Origin: JAPOXR01 sp963664715
Lineage (GTDB): Bacteria > Pseudomonadota > Alphaproteobacteria > Rhodobacterales > Rhodobacteraceae
Reading direction: 5' to 3'
DNA: 64,000 nt
Assembly (NCBI GenBank): GCA_963664715.2
Contig: CAXXUY010000011.1
Location: 1 to 64,000 of the forward strand
In this document: positions 28,240-37,047 of the stretch, one piece after another
Layout: each line of letters begins with the position of its first letter
Numbering within the stretch: the first letter of the stretch is position 1
Notes under the pieces: model-generated
The model's input: only the letters and a program-made list of their open reading frames with translations
Told to the model about the DNA's origin: nothing
The model's database searches: none
Translations under genes and position numbers: made by a program

Positions 28240-28447
28240 TGACAGCGCTGCAATCACCTGCTGGAATACGATCTGCATGGACGAGGCTGCGAGTCATCTG
28301 CAACGTCAGGGGCAGCTTCCAAACCCGAAACTGCTCTGGCATGTATCTCCACTGGGTTGGGTTCACATCACCCTGACCGGTGACTACAACCGGGATACCG
28401 GTGCAGCAGTGCGGACAAATGCCCGGGCCCTTCATCACAACCAATGA
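28240..28447 (+). pseudogene. Tn3-family transposase C-terminal fragment
   Basis: The frame encodes CWNTICMDEAASHLQRQGQ, then LLWHVSPLGWVHITLTGDYN. These match the very end of Tn3-type TnpA (usual form 'LWNTxYLxxAlxxLrxxG...LSPLgwEHInLtGdY'). Nothing of the other ~900 residues is present. It lies against a truncated ABC ATPase gene in the opposite direction, so the transposon end may have caused that truncation. Confidence 0.75.
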
Positions 28448-28684
28448 AAATACGGACACTTCCCCGGAGGTCGGGGCCTGCAAGCCGCTCGCAACCTGCA
28501 GCAGCGTGGACTTTCCGCAGCCCGAACGACCTAGAGTGGTGATGAATTCGTTGCCGCAGACCCCGAATGAGAAGTTCTCCAACGCGCAGACGGAACCCGA
28601 CCGCCCCTCGAAGACCATTCCGAGATTCCAGAAGGACAACGCATGTCCGACCTCCGTATCTCCCGCCATTACCTGCTTCTCCAC
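28440..28684 (-). pseudogene. ABC transporter ATPase, N-terminal stump
   Basis: Begins VGHALSFWNLGMVFEGRSGS and includes ENFSFGVCGNEFITTLGRSG and the Walker A GRSGCGKSTLLQVASGLQAPTSGEV. Similarity to NitT/TauT-type ATPases then stops, and the frame runs into the antisense of the Tn3 fragment. Only about 80 of some 250 residues remain, with no signature or Walker B motif, so it is non-functional. Confidence 0.75.
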
Positions 28685-28786
28685 CAGACGCGCCCGGATC
28701 GGGCGGACTCGTCAATTCGCCGGATCTTGTCATCCTTCGGCGTGTCATCCCCACTCCACGGCGGATGATTCCCGGCAGGGATTCGG

Positions 28787-29599
28787 TCAGGACGGAATGA
28801 AGGGGGAGCGCCCGATGTCCTCACCCGCATCGCCGCGGATGCTCAACCCGCCATCGATGAGCATGGTGGTGCCAGTGATGTATGCGGACTCGGGATCTGC
28901 CAGGAACAGCGCCATCCGCGCAATCTCCTCGGGACGCGCCCATCGACCGACCGGCGTACGCTCGGCGAGATCGTCGTGGTCGAGCACGCCCCGACGCGCA
29001 CGTTCTTTCAATGTGTCGGTCAGAACGTAGCCGGGCGCAATGGCGTTCACTGTTATTCCGGCCCGCGCGCAATCCAGCGCAAGACCTTCGGTGACGCCCC
29101 GCAAAGCCTTCTTCGCCGCGACGTAGCCCAGCCGGTGCGGCACGGCGAGAAAGGCAACCGCTGACGACATGTTCACGATCCGGCCGAACCCCGCCGCGCG
29201 CATGCCCGGCAGAACCAGTCGACACCAGTTCAATGCCCCGCCGACGTGAATCGCCATCATGCGATCGAACTCGGCAGGCGGAAGCTCTTCGATCCACCCC
29301 TTTTGCTGCGGCATGATGCCGGCATTGTTGACGAGCACGCCGACAGGCCCGAATGCGTCCACGATCTTGGCGTGGGCAGCTGTACAAGCTTCCCGATCCG
29401 TCACGTCCGCCGACACGCCGCAGGCCATTGTTCCGGTCTCTGCGGCCAAGCCTTCGGCGGCCGACACCACCTCGTTTTCGGACAGGTCCACGAGGGCTAC
29501 CGGATACCCAGCGCGCCCGAACGCTCGGGCAATTGCGTAGCCGATGCCCTCGGCACCACCGGTGACAATGGCAGGGGGAAAGCGGGCATCTTCAACCAT
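28787..29599 (-). CDS. SDR-family oxidoreductase
   Basis: Intact 270-residue short-chain dehydrogenase: cofactor motif TGGAEGIGYAIARAFGRAGY, NNAG, catalytic serine in NMSSAVAFL, catalytic pair YVAAK, and the C-terminal ITGTTMLIDGGL. The aspartate in VALVDLSENE suggests NAD preference. It is downstream of the ABC stump's transcription direction and may be the survivor of a lost catabolic operon. Substrate unknown. Confidence 0.88.
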   Translation of the reverse strand: MVEDARFPPAIVTGGAEGIGYAIARAFGRAGYPVALVDLSENEVVSAAEGLAAETGTMACGVSADVTDREACTAAHAKIVDAFGPVGVLVNNAGIMPQQKGWIEELPPAEFDRMMAIHVGGALNWCRLVLPGMRAAGFGRIVNMSSAVAFLAVPHRLGYVAAKKALRGVTEGLALDCARAGITVNAIAPGYVLTDTLKERARRGVLDHDDLAERTPVGRWARPEEIARMALFLADPESAYITGTTMLIDGGLSIRGDAGEDIGRSPFIPS

Positions 29600-29647
29600 G
29601 AGCGCGGTTCCAGTTCACGAAGGTCGAGTTGCGGAACTGATCGGATT

Positions 29648-29923
29648 TCAGATCCACCTCGTAGGTCCGATCGATATCCTAACTAGGTCACTCATCGAAT
29701 TCACGAAGATCATGCCTGGTTTCTTCCAAAGTAACGGCTGTCCGAGCCGCGCAGGCCATAGTTTCAGGTCGAAATCCTGCTCGTACGGATGTTCCACTAT
29801 TCCTCGCCAGCGTTCAGCAAGACGATCGGCGTAACAATTGTCGCATCCGGGCCCTACTCTTGTGCAGCCCGTCACGGGATTCCACGTCTCGTCTGACCAC
29901 TCTATCGCCGACTCCTGGGCCAA
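29648..29923 (-). pseudogene. DUF5131 (phage Gp37/Gp68-like) N-terminal fragment
   Basis: Encodes SAIEWSDETWNPVTGCTRVG, PGCDNCYADRLAERWRG and, later, LGQPLLWKKPGMIFVNSMSD. This is the conserved N-terminal third of DUF5131/Gp37-Gp68 proteins with their CxxxxPGCxxCYA cluster. The readable start would be TTG. After the VNSMSD block the family sequence ends abruptly, so about two thirds of the protein is missing. Such proteins often sit with three-Cys-motif TcmP genes in mobile or defence loci. Confidence 0.75.
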
Positions 29924-30254
29924 CTGCTCGCCTCATGCATTTCTGATATCGTAGAATGCCACAGACTCGGCACAATGCAAGGACGGGCAACCAGTACCTT
30001 AGAAACGGCATTTGACGTGGAATCGATGGTCTCTTTACGCAGTCATCCCGCCATCCGCGCCGAGCGCCCTGGCTACAGCCTGGGGTTCCGCTCGAGTCTC
30101 ATCAGCAGCTGGTGCGCCTCCCCTCGCGGAACCATTCTATGCAGCAATGCCGCGCCATGGCGTGGTTCGAGCCATCACGATTATCGAAATGCCTCGAATC
30201 AACATAGGATTCGCCTTTATTGAGCAATTTTACTCAATACAGTAGAAAATCCTT
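29924..30254. other. Gap and promoter region of the ATPase/NACHT pair
   Basis: No gene. The last 60 bases are strikingly AT-rich compared with the rest and contain the palindrome at 30219-30238; this should be the promoter/operator of the downstream pair. Confidence 0.5.
30219..30238. promoter_or_regulatory. Palindrome ATTGAG-N8-CTCAAT upstream of the ATPase gene
   Basis: Perfect 6-bp inverted repeat ATTGAG/CTCAAT with an 8-base centre, 16 bases before ATG 30255. It overlaps the probable promoter and may be an autoregulatory operator or a short mRNA hairpin near the ribosome site. Confidence 0.4.
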
Positions 30255-31532
30255 ATGGCAGCCTATGAACGAGCCCAGATTTCCACGCTATTTGACCGCC
30301 TGAGCGAAAAGCCTCAGCGGCTCGCCATCGTCACCGGTCCGCGTCAAACGGGCAAGACCACACTGGTTCACCAAGTCCTTGGGCAGCTGGCCAGGCCTTC
30401 TCGGTATGTGTCTGTGGATGAATCGGATCCCGTGATCCTCCCCCCAATTCCAGACTTGGGCAGCTCTCAGCTCGAGTTCGCGGAGCAGAAATCGGCCCTG
30501 CTCGACGGCTCAAGAGACGCGCGATGGCTGGTCATGCAGTGGGAACAGGCACGGGTGGAGGCCGAAAGATCTGACCGGGGCCTCGTCCTGGCGATCGACG
30601 AGATTCAGAAAATCCCGAACTGGTCGGAGACGGTCAAGGGGCTATGGGATGCTGATCGGCGACTTGAGCGGCACCTGCACGTCATTCTACTTGGCTCCGC
30701 CCCGTTGCTTATGCAGCAGGGATGGAGCGAGAGCCTTGCCGGCAGGTACGAGACCGTTCGCCTTATGCATTGGTCGTTCGCCGAAATGTCGGCAGCGTTC
30801 GGCTTCGATCTCCAGCGCTACGTCTATTTCGGGGGTTACCCGGGAGGCGCCCCTCTTATCCCGGAGCAAAGTCGATGGCGTGCGTACATCGCCGAGGCGC
30901 TGGTCGAACCCAACATCGAGCGTGACATCCTCGCGATGCAGCGGGTGGACAAACCTTCCCTCCTGAAACGGCTGTTCCAGCTCAGCGCCGAGTATTCCGG
31001 GCAGATCCTTTCATTCAACAAGATGCTCGGCCAGCTTCAGGACGCCGGCAATACGACGACCCTCGCGCGCTACCTGGACCTCCTGTCGAATGCCGGTCTG
31101 ATTACTGGCCTTCCCAAGTACGCCGCCGGGGCTCATCGACGGAGAGCCTCCAGTCCCAAGCTCAATGTTCTCAACACCGCACTCATGGCGGTTGCCTCGG
31201 GATATACGTTCGACGAAGCGAAAGCGGACCGGAGCTATTGGGGACGCCTTGTCGAAAGCGCAGTGGGCGCGCACCTGTTCAACACGGGCACACCGGAACA
31301 CCGCCTGTACTACTGGCGCGAGAACGGCTCCGAAGTGGATTTCGTTCTGACACGAGGTCGAAGACTCGTAGCCTTTGAAGCGAAGAGTGGAGCGCGCAGA
31401 GCACGGACAACCGGGCTCGAACGATTTGCGGAGCACTTCGACGTCCGGGCAGCCGTTGTTGTCGGCGAGGGAGGCCTTTCCCTTTCCGAGTTTCTATCGA
31501 CACCGGCCCGGGAATGGTTCGACAACCCATGA
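30255..31532 (+). CDS. AAA ATPase with DUF4143 C-terminal nuclease-like domain
   Basis: A 425-residue protein of the AAA_14/DUF4143 group. Walker A is GPRQTGKT (residues 28-35), Walker B is LAIDEIQKI with D115 and E116, and LLGSAPLLMQQ is the sensor region. The C-terminal domain has SEVDFVL and VAFEAKSG, giving D362 and E375-x-K377, the core of a PD-(D/E)xK nuclease fold. The family is widespread but its function is largely unknown. The next gene overlaps by four bases (ATGA at 31529-31532), so the two are translationally coupled. An AT-rich leader with a palindrome lies upstream. Confidence 0.88.
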   Translation: MAAYERAQISTLFDRLSEKPQRLAIVTGPRQTGKTTLVHQVLGQLARPSRYVSVDESDPVILPPIPDLGSSQLEFAEQKSALLDGSRDARWLVMQWEQARVEAERSDRGLVLAIDEIQKIPNWSETVKGLWDADRRLERHLHVILLGSAPLLMQQGWSESLAGRYETVRLMHWSFAEMSAAFGFDLQRYVYFGGYPGGAPLIPEQSRWRAYIAEALVEPNIERDILAMQRVDKPSLLKRLFQLSAEYSGQILSFNKMLGQLQDAGNTTTLARYLDLLSNAGLITGLPKYAAGAHRRRASSPKLNVLNTALMAVASGYTFDEAKADRSYWGRLVESAVGAHLFNTGTPEHRLYYWRENGSEVDFVLTRGRRLVAFEAKSGARRARTTGLERFAEHFDVRAAVVVGEGGLSLSEFLSTPAREWFDNP

Positions 31533-34500
31533 CGTCCATCGTTCGACGGACATGCCGCGAAATCGGCGAGCGCGACTCCCGCGGCCCTTCGGAGTTTCCA
31601 TCCCGACCAGTCGAGGATTGGAAGGACGAGGCGGCCTACGTGCTGCTTGGCGCACCAGGCTCCGGCAAGACCACCATTTTCAAACATCTGGCGAAACGTC
31701 AGGGCGGGCGTCGCGTCACCGCGCGCGATTTCCTGACCTTCGACGACAGGGCCGAGTGGCACGATACGACTCTCTTTATCGATGGGCTGGACGAGACACG
31801 GGCCGGACCGAACGATGGGCGTACACCATTGGACCGTATCCGTGCCACACTCGAGCGACTGGAGCGCCCTTGTTTTCGCCTGTCGTGTCGCGAGGCCGAT
31901 TGGTTCGGAACAAATGACAGAGAACATCTCAAGACGGTATCTCCCACCGGTGCCGTCAAGGTGCTCCGCCTCGATCCCTTGTCTGACCAAGATATCCACC
32001 AGCTTCTGCACGGCGTTCTCGGAATCGAATATCCGGAGAATTTTGTCGCGGCGGCCCAGAGTAAGGGTCTCCATGGCTTACTGGTCAATCCTCAGAGCCT
32101 GAAAATGCTCGCAGTTGCCGTCGAAGCCGCCGGGGTCTGGCCCGAGACCAGGTCGCAGGCATTCGATATGGCATGCAGTACCCTGCTTGCAGAGCACAAT
32201 GAAGAGCATCGCATAGCGAGTCCGGATCCTGGCGGCATCACCGATCTGATCGAGGCCAGCGGGAGGCTTTGCGCAGTTCAGCTTCTGACTGGTGCCGCCG
32301 GATATGCACTGCCAGGCGCGGAGAGCGATCAGCATTTCCTCGGGCTTGACCGGCTACAGGGAACAGAGCGGGAGATTCTTCGCCGAAGCCTGGAATCCAA
32401 GTTGTTCGAATCTCCCACAGAGCGCCGGACGGTTCCCGTTCACCGGCAGGTCGCGGAGTTTTTCGCCGCCAGGTACTTGGCCGCTCTTGTCGAGAACGGA
32501 CTGCCGGTCGGGCGCATTCTCGCTCTAATCACCGGTTACGACGGCGTGGTGGTCTCCGAACTGCGCGGCCTTTCTGCATGGCTCGCGGCACACAGCAAAC
32601 CCAGCCGAGCGGAGGTGATCGCGCGCGATCCACTCGGCACCGTCCTTTACGGAGACGCTGAACACTTCGCGCCGGAAGAAAAACGCCTGCTTCTTGATGG
32701 AATCGAACGGCAGACCGCTGCAAACCCCCGCCTGATCACTACGATCCAGCTGGATTCACGGCTCGGCGACCTTGTATCCTCCGACATGGAGAACCAGATC
32801 CACGAAATCCTGATCGCTCCAGCGCGGGAGGACTCCTGGCAATCCTTCATCGTTATCCTGCTCGAAGCCCTCCGGCATGGTGAGCCACTTCCAGAGCTTG
32901 CCGCTCCGCTGAGAGAGTTAGTCCGTGATGGTACAAGGTGGCCGAGGATTCGGGATCGCGCCGTAGATGTGTTCGTGCGGCACAGCCGGAATTACACTGA
33001 GGCGCTCACAGAATTGAAACAGCTGACCGCTGACGTTTATGCCGGCAGGGTGGCGGATTCCGACGACGCTCTGCTCGGCTGTCTGCTGTCCAAACTTTAC
33101 CCTGAAGCGATATCGGAAACAGAGGTCATTCGATATTTGAGGATCCCGCAAAGACCCAACTACAGCCCCGAATTCGGATATTTCTGGTCCGGACAACTTC
33201 CCAAGAGATCGACAAGAAGCCAGCTCGCCTTGCTACTCGACCAAATCGTCGAACGCTACGGCAATTTGCTCGCGGATGAGAGGGCACATGGACTTCCTGC
33301 TTTCTTCATACGTCGCCTGCCCTCGAACCTGTTGGCCCGGTTTCTTCGGCTATCGGGGGATGAGGTGGACTTGACCCGCTTGTTCCATTGGTTGGAACCA
33401 GTCGCCAAGGCAGGCGAGTGGACGTACGATCCGGATTTCGGCTACCAGGAATCACGAGAGATTCGCCGGTGGCTCGAAAGCCGTCCCGCCGCTTGGAAGA
33501 GCTTGCTGTCGATGGGCCTGGAGAGTTGCAGCGGACGGCCAGGCTGCACGGAACCCTGCTGGTTCTACGACTGCATGCGCCAGGAAGAGCATGGCAGGCT
33601 CTTGGGTGTCGCACGGCCCCGGGACTTCGGACTGTGGTGCCTCGACCAGGCGGTCGCTGCCAAGAACCAGATCACCTCCGAGTGGCTCATCGGGGAAGTT
33701 GCTGAGTGCCTGTTTTACGGCCGTTCCGATGAAGGCCTTTCCCGCGAGGATGTATCTAGACGCCTGGACGGTTTCGCCCGTCTCAACGAAACATTTGACA
33801 GGAAAATGGTTGAGCATGAAGCCCGAACTTCTGACGGGGACATCTCCAATCCCCGCGCGCAGGCTCGGTTACGGACCGAGCGACCGGACTGGCACGACCA
33901 AGTAAAGCCGCACGAGGACGAACTGCGCGGAACCATGGCAAAGCCCCAGCTTCTGCACGAGCTCGCCAAGGTGTATTTCGGCGGATACCTCAACGTTCGC
34001 GGCAAATCGCCGAGAGACAGGCTAAACGCTCTACTGGCCAGTGACGAAAGCTTGGTCGACGCCGTTCTGTCCGGGTTTCGCAAGACCATCGACCGGAATG
34101 ACTTGCCTTCGGATACGAAGGTCATACGCCTCGGAATCGCGAACCGGACACACTATCTCGCGCTGCCATTCATGGCGGGCCTGGAGGAGATGGCGAAGAC
34201 TGCACCACCCAGCGAGATCGACATAGATCACCGGCGCTTGCAGCTTGCCCTGGCGGTTCACTACACCGTGGCAATGTGGCCCACAGCACGGCATCCTGCC
34301 GACAGGCCGCCGCCCTGGTTTGCCTGGACGCTTTCCAATCGCCCCGAGATCGCCGCCGATGTGCTCGTACGTTCCGTTCTATCGAAACTGCGCAGAGGCG
34401 GGGAATCTCCCGCGGGCATCCATGAATTAGCGCACTCTCCGGACCATGCCCGCGTTGCCCGCCTGGCCACGATGCCTCTACTCAGGCAATTCCCCGTGCG

Positions 34501-35668
34501 TTGTGCAACCGCGCAGTTGTCGAGCCTGAACCACCTGCTACTCGCCGCCAGGCGCTACTGTGACATTGATCCGCTACTGGCATTGATCGACGAGAAGCGC
34601 GCCGATCACCGAATGAGCGTGGCGCAGCGCGTCCACTGGTTGGTTGCAGGCTTGTGCATCGCACCGGAGTTCTATGTCGGTCAGCTGGAATCCTATGCCG
34701 CTGCCAAGGAGCGCCGCATTTGTTTCCTGGCGGAGGCGGTGACCAGGCAATTCGGCATCTCACCCGATCTGAAGTGCCACCGGAGCGCGCCTGCGCTTCG
34801 GCTTCTGATCCGGCTCATCGGCACCTCCTGCCGGCCATACTCTCTTGGCGACGAGTCCGATGAAGGCGTCATGGTGACGCCGGAAATGAATGCGGCCGAT
34901 CGGGTCCGAGACTGCATAGAACAACTGGCGGGCATCTTGACGGAAGACGCTTCGCTCGCTCTTGAAGAGTTGTCGTCCGACAACGATCTGCGTCCCTGGC
35001 GTTCCCTTCTCATGGACGCCGCGTTCCGACAAGAAGCAGCCCGTCGCGAAGCCGAATTCACCTATAGCGATACAACTCGGGTTCTTGAGACCCTCGCCAG
35101 CGGCGCACCTGCAAACGCGGCCGACCTCGCGGCGTTGACCCTGGAACACCTGAACGAGATTGCACGCACCATTCGCGACAGCAATACGTCCGACTGGAAG
35201 CAATACTGGAATGTGGATCATCACAGTCGCCCACAGAATCCCCGCCCGGAAGACGCGTGCAGAGATGCGCTGTTATCGGATCTGCGGAACAGGTTGATGC
35301 GACTCGGTATCGAAGTGCAGCCGGAAGGGCGCTACGCAAACGACAAACGGGCGGACATTCGTGTTTCTTGTGCTGGTTTCAATATTCCCGTGGAAATCAA
35401 GAGAAGCTGCCATCGTGATCTCTGGAGTGCGGTAAGATCGCAGTTGATTGCCCGCTACAGCACAGATCCGGGAACCGAAGGGCATGGCATCTATCTTGTA
35501 TTTTGGTTTGGACACACGGAGCGTTGCCGACCCACACCGCCGGAGACGGGTTCACCGGCAGTAAGTTCACTTGAACTGGAAAATCGCTTGGTGTCGACCC
35601 TGTCTGCCGACGAGAGACGCAAAATTGGGATTCGCGTCATCGATGTCTCTATTCCCAATTCAAGTTAA
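31529..35668 (+). CDS. NACHT-type STAND ATPase with C-terminal PD-(D/E)xK domain
   Basis: A very large cytoplasmic protein (1379 residues). The N-terminal ATPase has Walker A GAPGSGKT (41-48) and Walker B LFIDGLDE (82-89), the DGxDE form being typical of NACHT ATPases. FRLSCREADWF is a likely sensor. Residues about 350-1230 look like long alpha-helical repeats and include a cysteine cluster C667, C673, C677, C682 that could bind zinc. The C-terminus has RADIRV and IPVEIKRS, giving D1276 and E1289-x-K1291, a restriction-endonuclease-like core. By analogy with bacterial NLR-like defence proteins, the helical part would sense an invader and the nuclease act on DNA. That is inference. ATG 31529 is chosen for the ATGA overlap; ATG 31514 is possible. 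Confidence 0.8.
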   Translation: MTSIVRRTCREIGERDSRGPSEFPSRPVEDWKDEAAYVLLGAPGSGKTTIFKHLAKRQGGRRVTARDFLTFDDRAEWHDTTLFIDGLDETRAGPNDGRTPLDRIRATLERLERPCFRLSCREADWFGTNDREHLKTVSPTGAVKVLRLDPLSDQDIHQLLHGVLGIEYPENFVAAAQSKGLHGLLVNPQSLKMLAVAVEAAGVWPETRSQAFDMACSTLLAEHNEEHRIASPDPGGITDLIEASGRLCAVQLLTGAAGYALPGAESDQHFLGLDRLQGTEREILRRSLESKLFESPTERRTVPVHRQVAEFFAARYLAALVENGLPVGRILALITGYDGVVVSELRGLSAWLAAHSKPSRAEVIARDPLGTVLYGDAEHFAPEEKRLLLDGIERQTAANPRLITTIQLDSRLGDLVSSDMENQIHEILIAPAREDSWQSFIVILLEALRHGEPLPELAAPLRELVRDGTRWPRIRDRAVDVFVRHSRNYTEALTELKQLTADVYAGRVADSDDALLGCLLSKLYPEAISETEVIRYLRIPQRPNYSPEFGYFWSGQLPKRSTRSQLALLLDQIVERYGNLLADERAHGLPAFFIRRLPSNLLARFLRLSGDEVDLTRLFHWLEPVAKAGEWTYDPDFGYQESREIRRWLESRPAAWKSLLSMGLESCSGRPGCTEPCWFYDCMRQEEHGRLLGVARPRDFGLWCLDQAVAAKNQITSEWLIGEVAECLFYGRSDEGLSREDVSRRLDGFARLNETFDRKMVEHEARTSDGDISNPRAQARLRTERPDWHDQVKPHEDELRGTMAKPQLLHELAKVYFGGYLNVRGKSPRDRLNALLASDESLVDAVLSGFRKTIDRNDLPSDTKVIRLGIANRTHYLALPFMAGLEEMAKTAPPSEIDIDHRRLQLALAVHYTVAMWPTARHPADRPPPWFAWTLSNRPEIAADVLVRSVLSKLRRGGESPAGIHELAHSPDHARVARLATMPLLRQFPVRCATAQLSSLNHLLLAARRYCDIDPLLALIDEKRADHRMSVAQRVHWLVAGLCIAPEFYVGQLESYAAAKERRICFLAEAVTRQFGISPDLKCHRSAPALRLLIRLIGTSCRPYSLGDESDEGVMVTPEMNAADRVRDCIEQLAGILTEDASLALEELSSDNDLRPWRSLLMDAAFRQEAARREAEFTYSDTTRVLETLASGAPANAADLAALTLEHLNEIARTIRDSNTSDWKQYWNVDHHSRPQNPRPEDACRDALLSDLRNRLMRLGIEVQPEGRYANDKRADIRVSCAGFNIPVEIKRSCHRDLWSAVRSQLIARYSTDPGTEGHGIYLVFWFGHTERCRPTPPETGSPAVSSLELENRLVSTLSADERRKIGIRVIDVSIPNSS

Positions 35669-37047
35669 TCTGCACGCTCAGTACTGCCCGGTCCCGGTCA
35701 TGCCGTCCACCCGCTCACTCTCTACCTCGTAGCAGTTCCTCTTTGGCCAACACGCTGTTGGTCCGGTCGCGGCGGCGCAAGATTGCGCCAGTGATGCCCC
35801 TTTGTCCGTTTGGTCGGGGGCGGGGATCTATGGCGTGGAGCTTCACGCGGCGGTACGACTTGCGGTTGTCGAAGAGGGTCCGAGCCATCATGAGGCCATT
35901 CGGCGGCGCCGGGCTATCGGCGGCGTGCAGCCAGCCAGTCGAACCGGCAGGAAATCGCAAGCATCCCGCCCACGCCGAAACGCTCCTTGATAAAGTCTGA
36001 CCAGACAGGGACGCTACTTGAAAATGCTTGCCTGGGAAACAAGCCCTGTCCCGGATTGCACCTGATCAAACGGAAACAACACGCGTGAAGAAGGTGGGGA
36101 AAACCGCCCGGTTCATGACCAAGTAATCCGAACCACTACAACCGAGTCCGAAGACATCGCCGCACGGTGCCTGATCGAAAAACACCCCGCAATCCGGCGA
36201 ATCCGCCCGGACGGAGCAAAAGACTGGAATGCGAAACTCTTGGAAATCCGTGACGGAAACCGGGACAAGCACGACGAAGGAGCCCGTCAGAGCCGCGAGG
36301 CCTCAACCGTATACTTGAAGTGAATACCCGGCAAAGCGGAGCAAACCGGGAAACTCCTCCTCACTCGGCCCGAAACAATCCGGGAAAGCCAGTTCAGGAC
36401 ATTCCAGAATCCAACTCCTTCTCTCGACATCCTGCAAGGGGCAACATTCCGGCGGGACATGCGCGGGCCTCGACCCCTGACCGGAATCCTTGTCTGAAAC
36501 TCGATGGGCTCAGCGCCGCCGGACACGAGCGGTTCCTCGAGGACCGCGCATCGCTGGTTGCGGCACTGACATGACGAAGGATGCGCTGCCGGACCTTCTT
36601 GCCATCGCGGACAGGCCCGACGACTTGGACCTTGGTGCGGCCTTTCGCGAGTTTTTTTCTTCGGACGAACATGACTGGACAATTGCATGTCATGCGCCAA
36701 TGTCGCGACTATTGAAACAGGCCCCCCGAAACCCGACCATGGCCGGACATCAGGAGGCAAATGGCCCCCGAAATGCCTGAATTCAATGAAGGTGCCAGCA
36801 AGTCCAGCCAACTTCATTGTGCTCCGTTGAGTGCCGCCCGGGGGATGTTCTTCGGGAACGAGGCAGGATGCCGTAAATGCGTACCTGATCTTGCCGTCGA
36901 CTACCCATTTGCAGCCAATTTCCGCGACCTCACTGGAGAATTCGACTGTTCGGAGCGACCGGTTTGCATTATGCTTCAAGGTGTGGGTCGTCCGAAACAC
37001 CGACATCCGGCTGAAAGGCGGCCTTTAGGTATAAATATGAGGAGATT
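35669..37047. other. 1.4-kb gap between the NACHT gene and the TAXI gene
   Basis: Contains an IS1634-type remnant (36540-36672, minus). Around 36100-36320 a frame without a proper start reads ESEDIAARCLIEKHPAIRRI, which I do not recognise. The rest holds only short frames. The final bases carry AGGAG before ATG 37048. Confidence 0.45.
36540..36672 (-). pseudogene. IS1634-type transposase N-terminal remnant
   Basis: Reads MFVRRKKLAKGRTKVQVVGP followed by VRDGKKVRQRILRHVSAA, close to the usual start of IS1634-family transposases (from memory 'MFVRvKxxxxxxxxsVQIVExvRdGdKVRQrIvRHvGiA'). Similarity ends after about 40 residues. Confidence 0.58.
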
